From: Burkholderia aenigmatica
GTDB taxonomy: Bacteria; Pseudomonadota; Gammaproteobacteria; Burkholderiales; Burkholderiaceae
Reading direction: 5' to 3'
DNA length: 64,000 nucleotides
Assembly (NCBI RefSeq): GCF_902499175.1
Contig: NZ_CABVQC010000038.1
Location: 21,288 to 85,287 of the forward strand
Shown: positions 17,894 through 27,000 of the stretch, in pieces
Layout of the letters: the number at the start of each line of letters is the position of its first letter
Position numbering within the stretch: the first letter of the stretch is position 1
Translations under genes and position numbers: made by a program
Notes under the pieces: model-generated
Database searches by the model: none
What the model was told of the DNA's origin: nothing
The model's input: the letters and a program-made list of their open reading frames with translations, nothing else

Positions 17894-18436
17894 ATGCCCG
17901 AAGTCTCTTCTCCGAAACGCGCGCTGCTCGTCGTCGACATGCAGGTCGGCCTGTTTCACGGCCCCGAGCGTCCGTACGACGGCGAACGCGTGCTCGCGAA
18001 CATCAACCGGTTGATCGGTCGCGCGCATGAAGCCGGTGCGCCGGTGTTCGCCGTCCGGCACACCGGGCCCGCCGGTTCGCCGATTGCGCCCGGTACGCCG
18101 CTGACCGCGCTGCTGCCCGAGCTCGCGATCGATACGGCGCGCGACGTCGTGTTCGACAAGTCGCGGCCGAGTTGCTTCGCAGGGACGCGGCTCGCCGAAT
18201 GGCTGCACGAGGGTGGCATCGGCGAGATCGTCATCGCGGGCATGAAGACCCAGTACTGTGTCGACACGGCGTGCCGTGCGGCCGCCGATCACGGCTTTCG
18301 TGCGGTGCTCGTGACCGACGCGCACACCTGCATGGACACGCCGGAACTGCCGGCCGAGCGGATCGTCTCTCATCACAATGCGACGCTCGGTGGCCCGTTC
18401 GCGACGCTCACCACGACCGACGCGTGCGTGTTCTGA
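17894..18436 (+). CDS. Isochorismatase-like cysteine hydrolase
   Basis: A 180-residue single-domain hydrolase. Asp15 (LLVVDMQVG), the lysine in FDKSRPSCF, and nucleophile Cys122 in the GMKTQYCVDTACRAA motif form the usual Asp-Lys-Cys catalytic set of the nicotinamidase/N-carbamoylsarcosine-hydrolase branch. The ATG at 17894 follows CAGGAGAAACGC; an in-frame start at 17852 would precede that site. It is a lone gene convergent with the porin and preceded by the putative threonine leader. Its substrate is unknown; amide or carbamoyl cleavage is typical of the family. Confidence 0.9.
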   Translation: MPEVSSPKRALLVVDMQVGLFHGPERPYDGERVLANINRLIGRAHEAGAPVFAVRHTGPAGSPIAPGTPLTALLPELAIDTARDVVFDKSRPSCFAGTRLAEWLHEGGIGEIVIAGMKTQYCVDTACRAAADHGFRAVLVTDAHTCMDTPELPAERIVSHHNATLGGPFATLTTTDACVF

Positions 18437-18462
18437 CCATGGATCACGCGCCGTAAACGCAA

Positions 18463-18493
18463 CAACGCACGGGCGGCCACCACCCGTGCGTTG
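18463..18493. terminator. Hairpin between convergent genes
   Basis: The perfect 11-bp stem CAACGCACGGG (18463-18473) with CCCGTGCGTTG (18483-18493) and a 9-nt loop lies between the convergent isochorismatase and porin genes. Neither side has a proper T tract, so it may act only as a weak or processing hairpin. Confidence 0.45.
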
Positions 18494-18518
18494 CGTACCG
18501 CTCGCGGAACCGCCCCGC

Positions 18519-19625
18519 TCAGAACGTATGCATCATCCCCACATACGCCCCCGTCTGCGACTCGCCCGTCATCGGGCTCGTGCCCGACGTCGCGTCGCGC
18601 GGTGTCGCGAGCAGCGAGAAGTTCGAGTTGCCGCCGTTGCGCACATACGCGACCGTGCCGTACAGGAACGTGCGCTTCGACAGGTTGTACGTGGTGCCGA
18701 GCACGTACATGATCGCGTGTCCCGACGGATCGTGCGATGCATCGCCGCCGCCGTCGCCCACCTTCACGTAATAACCGCCGCCCGTCACCGCCCATTGCGG
18801 ATTCGCCGCGTAGGTTGCGCCGAGCCAATAGTGATCGGCACGATCGGCCACGCCGGCCGGGCTGTCCGGTGCCTGGTAGTGCGTATACGCGCCCTGGATC
18901 TTGAACTTCGACACCTTCACGTTCGCACCGACGAAATACTCGCGCGACGCGGTGAAGATGTTGCTGAACTTGCCGTTGTTGTCGCGCAATTCGTCGTAGA
19001 TGCCGCGCACGTCGAGCAACGGCGAGTGGTACGAGACCATGATCCCGTCCGAGCGGCCGAAATCGTCGGCCGCGCCGTAGTTGAAGCCGCGCGACTGATT
19101 GCCGAACGCGTACTGCGCCTGCACGTCGAAGCCGCCGATCACCGGGCTGTGATACTCGATGTTGTTGCTGGTCTGCTGCCAGTTACGGCCGCGCACGAGC
19201 GATGCAGACGAAAACGCCTGCTGCACGAACGGGTCGAATTCCCACACGCCGTCGCTGTCGATGAACAGGTTGCGGCCGGCCTGCAGCTGGCCCCACGTGT
19301 CGCTCTTCAGCCCGACATACGCGCGCCGCGACCACATGCGCCCACCGCCCGTCTGGCCGTTCATCACCTGGAACGCGGTTTCCAGGTTGAAGACCGTCGA
19401 CAGCCCGCCGCCGAGATCCTCGATGCCCTTCAGCCCGAACATGCTGGTGCCCCAATCGCCGCTTTCGGCGCTCCAGCGGGTCCCGCTGCCGCCGTTCGGC
19501 TTCGCGATGTGGTTCAGGTATTCGATGCCGCCGTCGATGCGGCCGTACAGCATCACGCTCGTCTGTGCAAAAGCGGCCGCCGGTGTGGCGGCCGCGATCA
19601 GCCATGCGAAATGTTTGAGTCGCAA
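18519..19625 (-). CDS. Outer-membrane porin (OmpC/Omp38-like, beta-proteobacterial)
   Basis: A 368-residue general porin. The signal peptide is MRLKHFAWLIAAATPAAAFA, followed by SVMLYGRIDGGIEYLNH, the typical first strand of Burkholderia porins. Later text includes SRWGTSMFGLKGIEDLGGGL-like strands, RRAYVGLKSDTWGQLQAGR, and the C-terminal phenylalanine of barrel proteins (VGMMHTF). Sixteen strands are expected for the family. It trimerises in the outer membrane for diffusion of small solutes. It lies downstream of DoxX and the glucose dehydrogenase genes on the same strand, but the 63-bp and 185-bp gaps leave co-transcription open. Confidence 0.95.
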   Translation of the reverse strand: MRLKHFAWLIAAATPAAAFAQTSVMLYGRIDGGIEYLNHIAKPNGGSGTRWSAESGDWGTSMFGLKGIEDLGGGLSTVFNLETAFQVMNGQTGGGRMWSRRAYVGLKSDTWGQLQAGRNLFIDSDGVWEFDPFVQQAFSSASLVRGRNWQQTSNNIEYHSPVIGGFDVQAQYAFGNQSRGFNYGAADDFGRSDGIMVSYHSPLLDVRGIYDELRDNNGKFSNIFTASREYFVGANVKVSKFKIQGAYTHYQAPDSPAGVADRADHYWLGATYAANPQWAVTGGGYYVKVGDGGGDASHDPSGHAIMYVLGTTYNLSKRTFLYGTVAYVRNGGNSNFSLLATPRDATSGTSPMTGESQTGAYVGMMHTF

Positions 19626-19688
19626 AATGATGCCCCCTCGAAGTCTCGACCGTCCGGCGCGTGCCCCATGCGCGCGCCCCGGTTCCGC

Positions 19689-20108
19689 TTATCCTCGATC
19701 GATCGAAAAACGCCCGGGGCCCGCCGCGCAAAGCGCGAGCAGGCCGCCGGAGATCGCGATGTTCTTGTAAAAATGAATCATGTTGTCGATCTGCTCGCCG
19801 CCCGTCATCGTCCAGTAGTGATGGCCGATGATGCCGGTGCCGATCGTGTAGAGCGCCAGCAGCAGCGCGAGCGCACGTGTCTGGAAGCCGACCAGGATCG
19901 CGATCCCGACGAACAGCTCCATCACGACGGAGATCGCGGCGGAGATGATCGGCGCGGGCGCGCCCTCCGAACCCATGAACGCGATGGTGCCGTGAAAGTC
20001 GACGACCTTCTTCCAGCCGAACATCACGAACAGGATCACGAGCAGGATCCGGGCAAGCAGCAGCAGCACATCGCGCTGGGACGCGAGAAACGGTTGATTC
20101 GGTGTCAT
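19689..20108 (-). CDS. DoxX-family membrane protein
   Basis: A 139-residue protein with four hydrophobic helices (about residues 12-32, 50-70, 75-95, 108-126). It has the DoxX signatures RILLVILFVMFGWKKVVDF and FYKNIAISGGLLAL. DoxX relatives are associated with quinone or thiosulfate redox chemistry and membrane stress, though most members are uncharacterised. The ORF can be extended to 20225, but the ATG at 20108 starts at the family N-terminus (MTPNQPF). It sits next to the glucose dehydrogenase operon, so a role near the quinone pool is possible but unproven. Confidence 0.88.
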   Translation of the reverse strand: MTPNQPFLASQRDVLLLLARILLVILFVMFGWKKVVDFHGTIAFMGSEGAPAPIISAAISVVMELFVGIAILVGFQTRALALLLALYTIGTGIIGHHYWTMTGGEQIDNMIHFYKNIAISGGLLALCAAGPGRFSIDRG

Positions 20109-20293
20109 GGTGTCGATCAACGAAAACGATGCGCGCAGCCGAAACAGCCCCGGCGCATCGGATTGCGAATGAACCAGGACGGGCGGCCGCCTGCGCCGCC
20201 CGCCCCGCTCTGCAACAACCGGCATCGGGCAACAACCCGATGTGCTGTGCTCCTCCTCTTGTCAGTTATCGCCCTGCTTCGTCGCGCGCCGCA

Positions 20294-21571
20294 TCAGCGC
20301 AGCTTCGCGACGTCCTGCTCGGTGACCTTCGCGGCCGGATTGCCGAACTGCCCGGTCAGGTAATTCGTCAGCGCGGCGATCTGCGCATCCGACAGCTCGT
20401 GACGGAACGCCGGCATCCCGACGTCCTCGCTGCCGGCCTTGCGCTGCACGCCGTTCAGGATCACCTGCACGAGGTTGGTCGGATTCGATGCGCCGACCGT
20501 CGAGTTGTGGAACAGCGGCGGGTAATAGCCATCCGGCGTGCCCTTGCCCTGCATCTGGTGGCAGGTCGCACAGTTGCCGAGATAGAGCCGCGCCGGATCG
20601 ATGCCCGACGACGCGAGCGCGACGCCACGCAGCTTCAGCCCGTCCTCGGCCGGCTTGCCCCACGACGTGCGCGACTGCTTCGCATCGCCGCTGGCGACTG
20701 CCGGCACCGTGCGAATGTACGTCGAGATCGCGCCGATGTCCGCTTCCGTCATCTTCGAGAAGCTGTGCTCGATCGCCTCGGCCATCGGGCCGGCCGCCTG
20801 CGCGAGACCCGGCACGCTGCCGGTGCGCAGGTACTGGACGAGCTGCTGCTGCGTCCAGCCGCCGATCCCCGCGTTGGCGTCGGACGTGATGTTGTAGCCG
20901 TCCCAGCCTGCGAGCACCGAGCCCGACAGAAAGCTGCCGCCCGTCTCGTCGAGCGACTTCTCCTGCATCGCGATGCCGCGCGGCGTGTGGCACGTGCTGC
21001 AGTGAGCCAGACCCTGGACGAGATACGCGCCGCGGTTCCACTCGGCGCTCTGCGCCGGTTTCGGCTCGTACGCGCCGTCCTTCAGGAACAGCCAGTTCCA
21101 GATCTTCAGCGGCCAGCGCATGCTCAGCAGCGCGGGGATCTCGTTCTTCGGCGGCGCCTGCTTGACCGGCTCGACGCCGTGCATGAAGTACGCGTACAGC
21201 GCCTTCACGTCGTCGTCGTTGATCTTCGCGTACGACACGTACGGCATCGCCGGATACAGGTTGTCGCCGTTCTTCGACACCCCGTGGCGCACCGCGCGCT
21301 CGAAGTCCTCGGCCGACCAGTTGCCGATGCCCGTGTCGGGATCGGGCGTGATGTTGCTCGTGTAGATCTTGCCGAGCATCGGGATCGGCATGCCGAGACC
21401 GCCCGCGAACGGCTTGCCGCCCTTCGCGGTGTGGCACGCCATGCAGTCGCCCGCGACCGCGAGATATTCGCCGCGCTTGACCAGCGCCGGATCGGCCGCG
21501 TCGGCCGCGCGTGCGAGCCCCGGCAGCGCGAGGCAGCCGGCCAGGAGGAAGGTGAGAGTAGATTTCCGCAC
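20294..21571 (-). CDS. FAD-glucose dehydrogenase beta subunit, tri-heme cytochrome c
   Basis: A 425-residue cytochrome with a signal peptide (MRKSTLTFLLAGCLALPGLA, cut near RAA). It has three heme c motifs: CMACH (43-47), CSTCH (191-195) and CATCH (334-338). It passes electrons from the FAD subunit to the membrane quinone or terminal oxidase. The start is the GTG at 21571, 3 bp after the catalytic-subunit stop and after GGAAG. The frame stays open far upstream but that part is the alpha gene read out of frame. The length equals the 425 residues reported for the B. cepacia complex. It is last of the gamma-alpha-beta operon. Confidence 0.95.
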   Translation of the reverse strand: MRKSTLTFLLAGCLALPGLARAADAADPALVKRGEYLAVAGDCMACHTAKGGKPFAGGLGMPIPMLGKIYTSNITPDPDTGIGNWSAEDFERAVRHGVSKNGDNLYPAMPYVSYAKINDDDVKALYAYFMHGVEPVKQAPPKNEIPALLSMRWPLKIWNWLFLKDGAYEPKPAQSAEWNRGAYLVQGLAHCSTCHTPRGIAMQEKSLDETGGSFLSGSVLAGWDGYNITSDANAGIGGWTQQQLVQYLRTGSVPGLAQAAGPMAEAIEHSFSKMTEADIGAISTYIRTVPAVASGDAKQSRTSWGKPAEDGLKLRGVALASSGIDPARLYLGNCATCHQMQGKGTPDGYYPPLFHNSTVGASNPTNLVQVILNGVQRKAGSEDVGMPAFRHELSDAQIAALTNYLTGQFGNPAAKVTEQDVAKLR

Positions 21572-21573
21572 GG

Positions 21574-23193
21574 TCAGACTTCCTTCTTCAGCGTGTCCGA
21601 CATCCGTAGCGCGAGCGCCGCGATCGTCAGCGTCACGTTCACCGTACCGACGGTCGGCATCGTCGAGCTGCTCGAGATGAACAGGTTCGGATGGTCGAAC
21701 GTGCGGCAGTCCTTGTCGACGACCGAGTCGCGTGCATCCGCGCCCATGATCGTCGCGCCCGTGATGTGGTTGTTCGGCGCGAACTCGTCGTTGAAGACGA
21801 CTTCGGTGCCGCCCAGCACCTTCGCGGCCGTCGCGTAGACCTCGCGCGTATGCACGGCGCCACGCTTCACGTAGTCGTCGATCGCGTAGGTGATCTCGGG
21901 GCGCGGAATGCCGACCGCGTCGGTGGCCGTCTTGCTCGGCACGATGCGGTTCTCGGGTTGCGGCAGGATCTCGTGGAAGCAGTCGAACTGCACGAAGCGC
22001 GCGGAACGGTCGCGGATCTGTGCGTCGAGCTCTTCCGGCTTCATCAGCTTGCCGCCCTTGAAGATCTTCTGCGTTTCCTGGTTGATGCGCGACATGTTCG
22101 ACAGGTGGATCTTCTTCGCGGCTTCGGTCGCGCGGAACGGGCCGTCGCGGAAACCGATCAGCGACGTCATCTCCTGCGGGCCGCGGCCCGGCCACAGCTT
22201 CTCGTTCGCGTAGAACGACACGCCGGTGCCCGGGTGATCCATCAGGTTGCGGCCGACCATGTCCGAGCTGTTCGCGACGCCGTTCGGGAAGTCGCGGTTC
22301 GCGGACATCAGCAGGATCTTCGGCGTCTCGATGCCGTTCGCGGCAATCACGAAGTACTTGCCTTCGACGCGATGGTCGGCGCCCGTCTTGTCCTTGTAGA
22401 CCGCGGCGGTAATGCGCTTGTCCGGGCCCGTCTCGAGCTTGTAGACGACCGCGCTGTCGATCAGTTTCGCGCCGGCCTGCTCGGCCTTCTCGACGTGCAC
22501 GATGCCGTTGTACATCGCGCCGATCGGGCAGATCGGCATGCAGTTGTTGTTCCCGCAACAAGTCGGCCGGCCGTCGTACGGGCGGCTGTTGCGCGCGACC
22601 GGCTCGGTCACCACGTGGAACTTCGGGTCATAGCCGTTGAGCGCGCTCTTGATCGTCTGCTCGTTGAACGACAACGGCAGCGGCGGCATCGGGTACGGCT
22701 CCTTGCGCGGCGAGTACAGGTCTTCCTCGGGGCCCGGGCCCCACACGCCGAGTTCCTCTTCGGCGCGCTGGTAGTAATGCTCGATGTCGTCGTACTGGAT
22801 CGGCCAGTCGCGGCCGACGCCGTACACCGTCTTCATCTTGAAGTCGTTCGGGATGAAGCGCCACGCCGACGCGGCCCAGTGCCACGTCGTACCGCCTACC
22901 GCACGAATGTACTGCGAGTTGAACTTGTGCTCGCCCTTCAGGATCAGGTAGTCGTTCGGCGGGCCGTATTCCGGATGCGGCGCCCACGCGCTCGACGGGT
23001 ACGGCGCCATGAAGTCGGTCTTGTCGACCTGGTTGCGGAAGCGCTCGACGATTTCCCAGCGCGGCATGCGCGGGCCGGCTTCCAGCAGGATCACGGACTT
23101 GCCCGCCATCGCGAGCTGGTGTGCAACGATCGCGCCTGCGACACCCGACCCGACGACGACGACGTCGGCCTTCTGCGTATCGGTATCGGCCAT
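21574..23193 (-). CDS. FAD-dependent glucose dehydrogenase catalytic (alpha) subunit, GMC family
   Basis: A 539-residue GMC oxidoreductase that oxidises glucose at C1 to gluconolactone in the periplasm. The FAD Rossmann motif GSGVAG is at residues 15-20. The cysteines of the 3Fe-4S centre known from B. cepacia FADGDH are at 212, 213, 218 and 222 (TCCGNNNCMPIC). The catalytic pair His476 (NNHITG) and Asn519 (VGTVNVTL) is present. It has no signal of its own and should leave the cell bound to the Tat-exported gamma subunit. The ATG overlaps the gamma stop (TGATG), implying translational coupling. The near-identity to the remembered B. cepacia enzyme is strong. Confidence 0.97.
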   Translation of the reverse strand: MADTDTQKADVVVVGSGVAGAIVAHQLAMAGKSVILLEAGPRMPRWEIVERFRNQVDKTDFMAPYPSSAWAPHPEYGPPNDYLILKGEHKFNSQYIRAVGGTTWHWAASAWRFIPNDFKMKTVYGVGRDWPIQYDDIEHYYQRAEEELGVWGPGPEEDLYSPRKEPYPMPPLPLSFNEQTIKSALNGYDPKFHVVTEPVARNSRPYDGRPTCCGNNNCMPICPIGAMYNGIVHVEKAEQAGAKLIDSAVVYKLETGPDKRITAAVYKDKTGADHRVEGKYFVIAANGIETPKILLMSANRDFPNGVANSSDMVGRNLMDHPGTGVSFYANEKLWPGRGPQEMTSLIGFRDGPFRATEAAKKIHLSNMSRINQETQKIFKGGKLMKPEELDAQIRDRSARFVQFDCFHEILPQPENRIVPSKTATDAVGIPRPEITYAIDDYVKRGAVHTREVYATAAKVLGGTEVVFNDEFAPNNHITGATIMGADARDSVVDKDCRTFDHPNLFISSSSTMPTVGTVNVTLTIAALALRMSDTLKKEV

Positions 23194-23699
23194 CAGGCTT
23201 GCCTCTCGATCGGTTTGTCGGCCCAGAAGCCGGGTTTGTTGGGGCAATACGACGGGATCACGAGCGTATCGGATACGACGCTGAACATTAATGCTTCTTC
23301 GTAGGTAATCACGACGTTGTCCACGATGCCGAGATACCACGCTTCAAGAATCTTGAGCGCGAGTGCTTCCTGATCGGGATTCAGCGAACCGGACGCGAGT
23401 GCGCCGGCGAGTTGCGGCAGGCTGTCGGCCGTCTTGAACGAGCCCTTCTGCAAGGCCTGCAGGAAGCGCTGGCCGAGCACGCGGCTCAGCCCCTTCTTGC
23501 CGGTCAATGCTTCGGAGAGCGTCATGAACGTATCGAGCGGCGCGGTGCCGGGATCGTCGGCCAGGGCCCGCATCGCCAGAGAGCCCGTGAGGCCCGCCGC
23601 CGTCAGCGCCAGTGCGCCCTGCAGCCATTGACGCCGTGTGATGCCTGTTACGGCTGCGTCGCCAGTGCGACGCGAGTGGGGAGTGTTGTCGTTGTGCAT
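23193..23699 (-). CDS. FAD-glucose dehydrogenase gamma (Tat hitch-hiker) subunit
   Basis: A 168-residue small subunit. The twin-arginine motif TRRQWLQG at residues 21-28 is followed by a hydrophobic stretch to about residue 48 (MRALADD), so it is exported by Tat and carries the folded alpha subunit with it. The rest is helical, ending SYCPNKPGFWADKPIERQA as in the B. cepacia protein of the same length. A longer frame starts at 23783, but the ATG at 23699 matches the known protein. It is first in the operon; the promoter must lie in the 304 bp before the divergent alpha-2-macroglobulin gene. Confidence 0.95.
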   Translation of the reverse strand: MHNDNTPHSRRTGDAAVTGITRRQWLQGALALTAAGLTGSLAMRALADDPGTAPLDTFMTLSEALTGKKGLSRVLGQRFLQALQKGSFKTADSLPQLAGALASGSLNPDQEALALKILEAWYLGIVDNVVITYEEALMFSVVSDTLVIPSYCPNKPGFWADKPIERQA

Positions 23700-24003
23700 G
23701 TTTCCTTCTCTCGAACACCGGATTCGGGAAAACCACGCTTGATATTTCTCAAACATTGGCGCGGACCTGAAATGTACGCGCACAAATCGGATCGAACAAT
23801 CTTTTTATAGTCCATTAAATGTTCCGCCATCCGAGACAATCGACATTTCGCTGCATTTTTGTGTCGTTGGCGCGACAAATCTGCGGCACGCACATCGTTG
23901 TCGCACACCGACGACACACTGCGCAGCGCGATGCGCGCGCATGTCGGTCGGTTAGAATCCCGTGCAATCAAACAGAAAGCTTCCCTCCGAGGGCAATCGA
24001 GCG
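23700..24003. promoter_or_regulatory. Divergent promoter region of the glucose dehydrogenase and macroglobulin genes
   Basis: This 304-bp region separates two divergent operons. On the minus strand a TATAAA box occurs within the A+T-rich stretch near 23790-23820 and could be the -10 of the dehydrogenase operon. On the plus strand nothing as clear was found before 24004. A degenerate TTTGTGTCG/CGCGACAAA dyad lies near 23860-23882. No ORF in the region is convincing. Confidence 0.4.
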
Positions 24004-27000
24004 ATGAAGCAGCACGACAAACAGAACAAAGCGAAACGAACCAACCACACCACCCGGCTGCTCTGGCGCATCGGCGCCGTCGCGGCGCTCGGCGGCGCCA
24101 CGGCGCTGTCGCTGCATGCGGGCGCGGCGCGCACGGTGAGCGTATCGCCGCAAGGCACCGTCACCGAGGTCCGTCAAACCGTCGTCAAGTTCGACGAACC
24201 GATGGTCGCGTTCGGCTCGGCCTCCGCGCCGAATCCCGCGCGCGTCACCTGCAACGATTCCACCGCCGCGCGCGGCCAGGGTCACTGGCTCGACGACAAG
24301 ACCTGGGTTTACGATTTCGAAAACGACCTGCCGCCCGGCGTGCGCTGCGCGGTCGCGCTCAACGACACGTTGCGCTCGGTCGCCGGCAACGCGGCCAGCG
24401 GCCCGCGCCGCTTCACGTTCCAGACGGGCGGCCCGTTCCCGGTGAACGTCCGCCCCGGCTCGCGCGAGATCGAGGAACGGCAGATGTTCGTGCTGAAGCT
24501 GAACGGCCCGGCCGAACCGCGCTCGGCGCTCGCGAACATCTGGTGCGAAGCGGCCGGCATCGGCAACCGCATTCCCGTCACGGCCGCCGACGACGATGCG
24601 CGCAACGCACTGCTCGATCACTTCGGGCTGAAGAAGGATGCCGCGCGCGTGCTGACGCTGTCGTGCGCGCAGGCGCTGCCGGCGAGCGCAAAAATGCAGC
24701 TCGTCTACGGCAAGGGCGTCACGAGCCCGAGCGGCATCCCGAATGAAACGGAACGGCGCTTCGATTTCACCGTGCGCGCACCGTTCGCCGCGAGCTTCTC
24801 GTGCGAACGCGAGAACGCAAAGGCGCCCTGCACGCCGCTGCGCCCGCTCACGCTGTCGTTCAACGCGCCGATCTCGCGCAAGAACGCCGAGGCGATCAAG
24901 CTGCGCGGTCCTGACGGTTCGCTGTCGCCGACCTTCGCGGCCGACGACAAGAGCGAGGAAGTCACCACCGTCACGTTCAATCCGCCGCTGCCCGAACAAG
25001 CCGGCCTGACGATCGAATTGCCGTCGGGTCTGCGCGACGTGACCGACCGCTCGTTGTCCAACGCCGACCTGTTCCCGCTCGCGACGCGCACCGCGCCGAT
25101 GCCGCCGCTCGCGAAGTTTTCGTCGGGCACCTTCGGGATCGTCGAGCGCTTCGCCGAACCCGATACGCCCGCGCTCGTGCCCGTCACGCTGCGCAACGTC
25201 GAGGCCGACCTGCATATCGACGGCCTCAACACCCAGGGCGCGCAGTTCTCGAACCTGAAGGTCGACGACGACACGGCGATTCGCCAGTGGATGCGCACGG
25301 TCGACCGCTTCGACAACTGGTCGATGACGGCCGGCTCGATCGACAGCCAGATTCCCGGCCTGCTCGAACGCAAGGGCCAGCACCCCGTCTACGTGCCGCG
25401 CGAAGCCGGCGAGAAGGCGCCCGCGCCGAAGGATCGCCGCATCGACGTGCGCTCGCTGACGCTGCTCAAGGGCCAGCCCGGCGTGCAGGCGCTGACGCTG
25501 CCGAAGGCGGACCCGAAGGCCCTGCGCCCGTTCGAAGTCGTCGGCGTGCCGATCGACAAGCCCGGCTTCTACGTGCTCGAACTCGCGTCGCCCGCGCTCG
25601 GCCGCTCGCTGCTCGCGAAGCCGTCGAGCATGTACGTGCGCACCACGGTGCTCGTCACCAACCTCGGCGTGCACCTGAAACAGGGCCGCGAAAACAACCT
25701 CGTGTGGGTCACGACGCTCGACAAGGGCAAGCCGGTGCCGAACGCGCAGATCCGCGTGTCGGACTGCAACGGCGACGAGATCGCGTCTGGCACGACCGAT
25801 GCGCAGGGCCTGCTGAAGATCGACGGCGCGTTCGAATCGAAGCGCGCCTGCAGCTCGTCCGATTCGGAGCAACGCTTCGACGACTACTTCGTGTCGGCCC
25901 GCGTGAACGATCCGAAGACGGGCCCCGACATGGCGTTCGTCAGCTCGGGCTGGAACCGCGGGATCGAATCGTGGCGCTTCAACGTGCCGACCGACACCGA
26001 CAGTGCGCGGACCGTGCGCGCGCATACGGTATTCGACCGCACGCTGCTGCGCGCGGGCGAAACCGTGTCGATGAAGCATTTCATCCGCACCGAGACGCTC
26101 CAGAGCCTCGCGTTCCCGGCGCAATACCCGACGCGCGTGACGATCCGCCATCTCGGCACGGGCCAGACCTACAAGCTGCCGCTCACGTGGGCGGCCGACC
26201 ACAGCGCGGACACGCAGTTCACGCTGCCGGCCGCCGCGAAGCTCGGCGAATACAGCGTCGAGCTCGAAGGCGGCCCGGAAGATGCGCCGACCGCCACCTA
26301 TTACAGCGGCAGCTTCCGCGTCGAGGCGTTCCGCCTGCCGGTGCTGAAGGGATCGATCGGCGCGCGCGACGCGCAGAAGAGCCCGCTCGTCGCCGTGAAG
26401 GAAGCGCCGCTCGCGGTGCAGATCGACTACGTGTCGGGCGGCGGCGCATCGAACCTGCCCGTGCAGGTGTCGGCGCTGATGAAGTGGGCGTCGCCGCCGT
26501 TCGCCGATCGCTTCGAGGATTTCAGCTTCACGCCATATCGCCCCGAAGCGAGCGACGGCAATGCCGATGACGATTCGCAGGACGGCGACAACGCATCGGC
26601 GTCGAACAACGATCCCGACGCGACGAAGCTGATCGCCGACAAGCTGCCGTTGACGCTCGACCGCAACGGTGCCGGCTCGGTCACGCTCAAGGGCCTGCCG
26701 GACGTCGACGCACCGAAGCGCATCGCGCTCGAAGCGACGTTCGCCGACCCGAACGGCGAGGTGCAGACGATTCGCGGCGACACGATCCTGTGGCCGGCCG
26801 CGGTGGTGGCCGGAATCAAGGCCGGCCGCTGGGTATCGGTCGGCCAGCACGTGCCCGTGCAGGCACTGGCGGTCGACCTGCAAGGCAAGCCGCGCGCGTC
26901 GGTGCCGATCGAGATCAAGGGTGTCGCGCACATCACGACGTCGTCGCGCAAGCGGATGGTCGGCGGCTTCTACGCCTACGACAACAAGAGCGACACGCGC

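Noticed and set aside
17331..17940. A Val-rich minus-strand frame opposite the threonine leader, resembling an ilv-type leader.
   Set aside because: No minus-strand gene follows within reach; it is the complement of the Thr codons (GGT/CGT give Val-rich antisense text).
20294..22561. A 755-codon frame that could suggest a fused cytochrome/oxidoreductase.
   Set aside because: Its N-terminal two-fifths is the GMC gene read in the wrong frame. The true cytochrome starts at the GTG at 21571 with a signal peptide.
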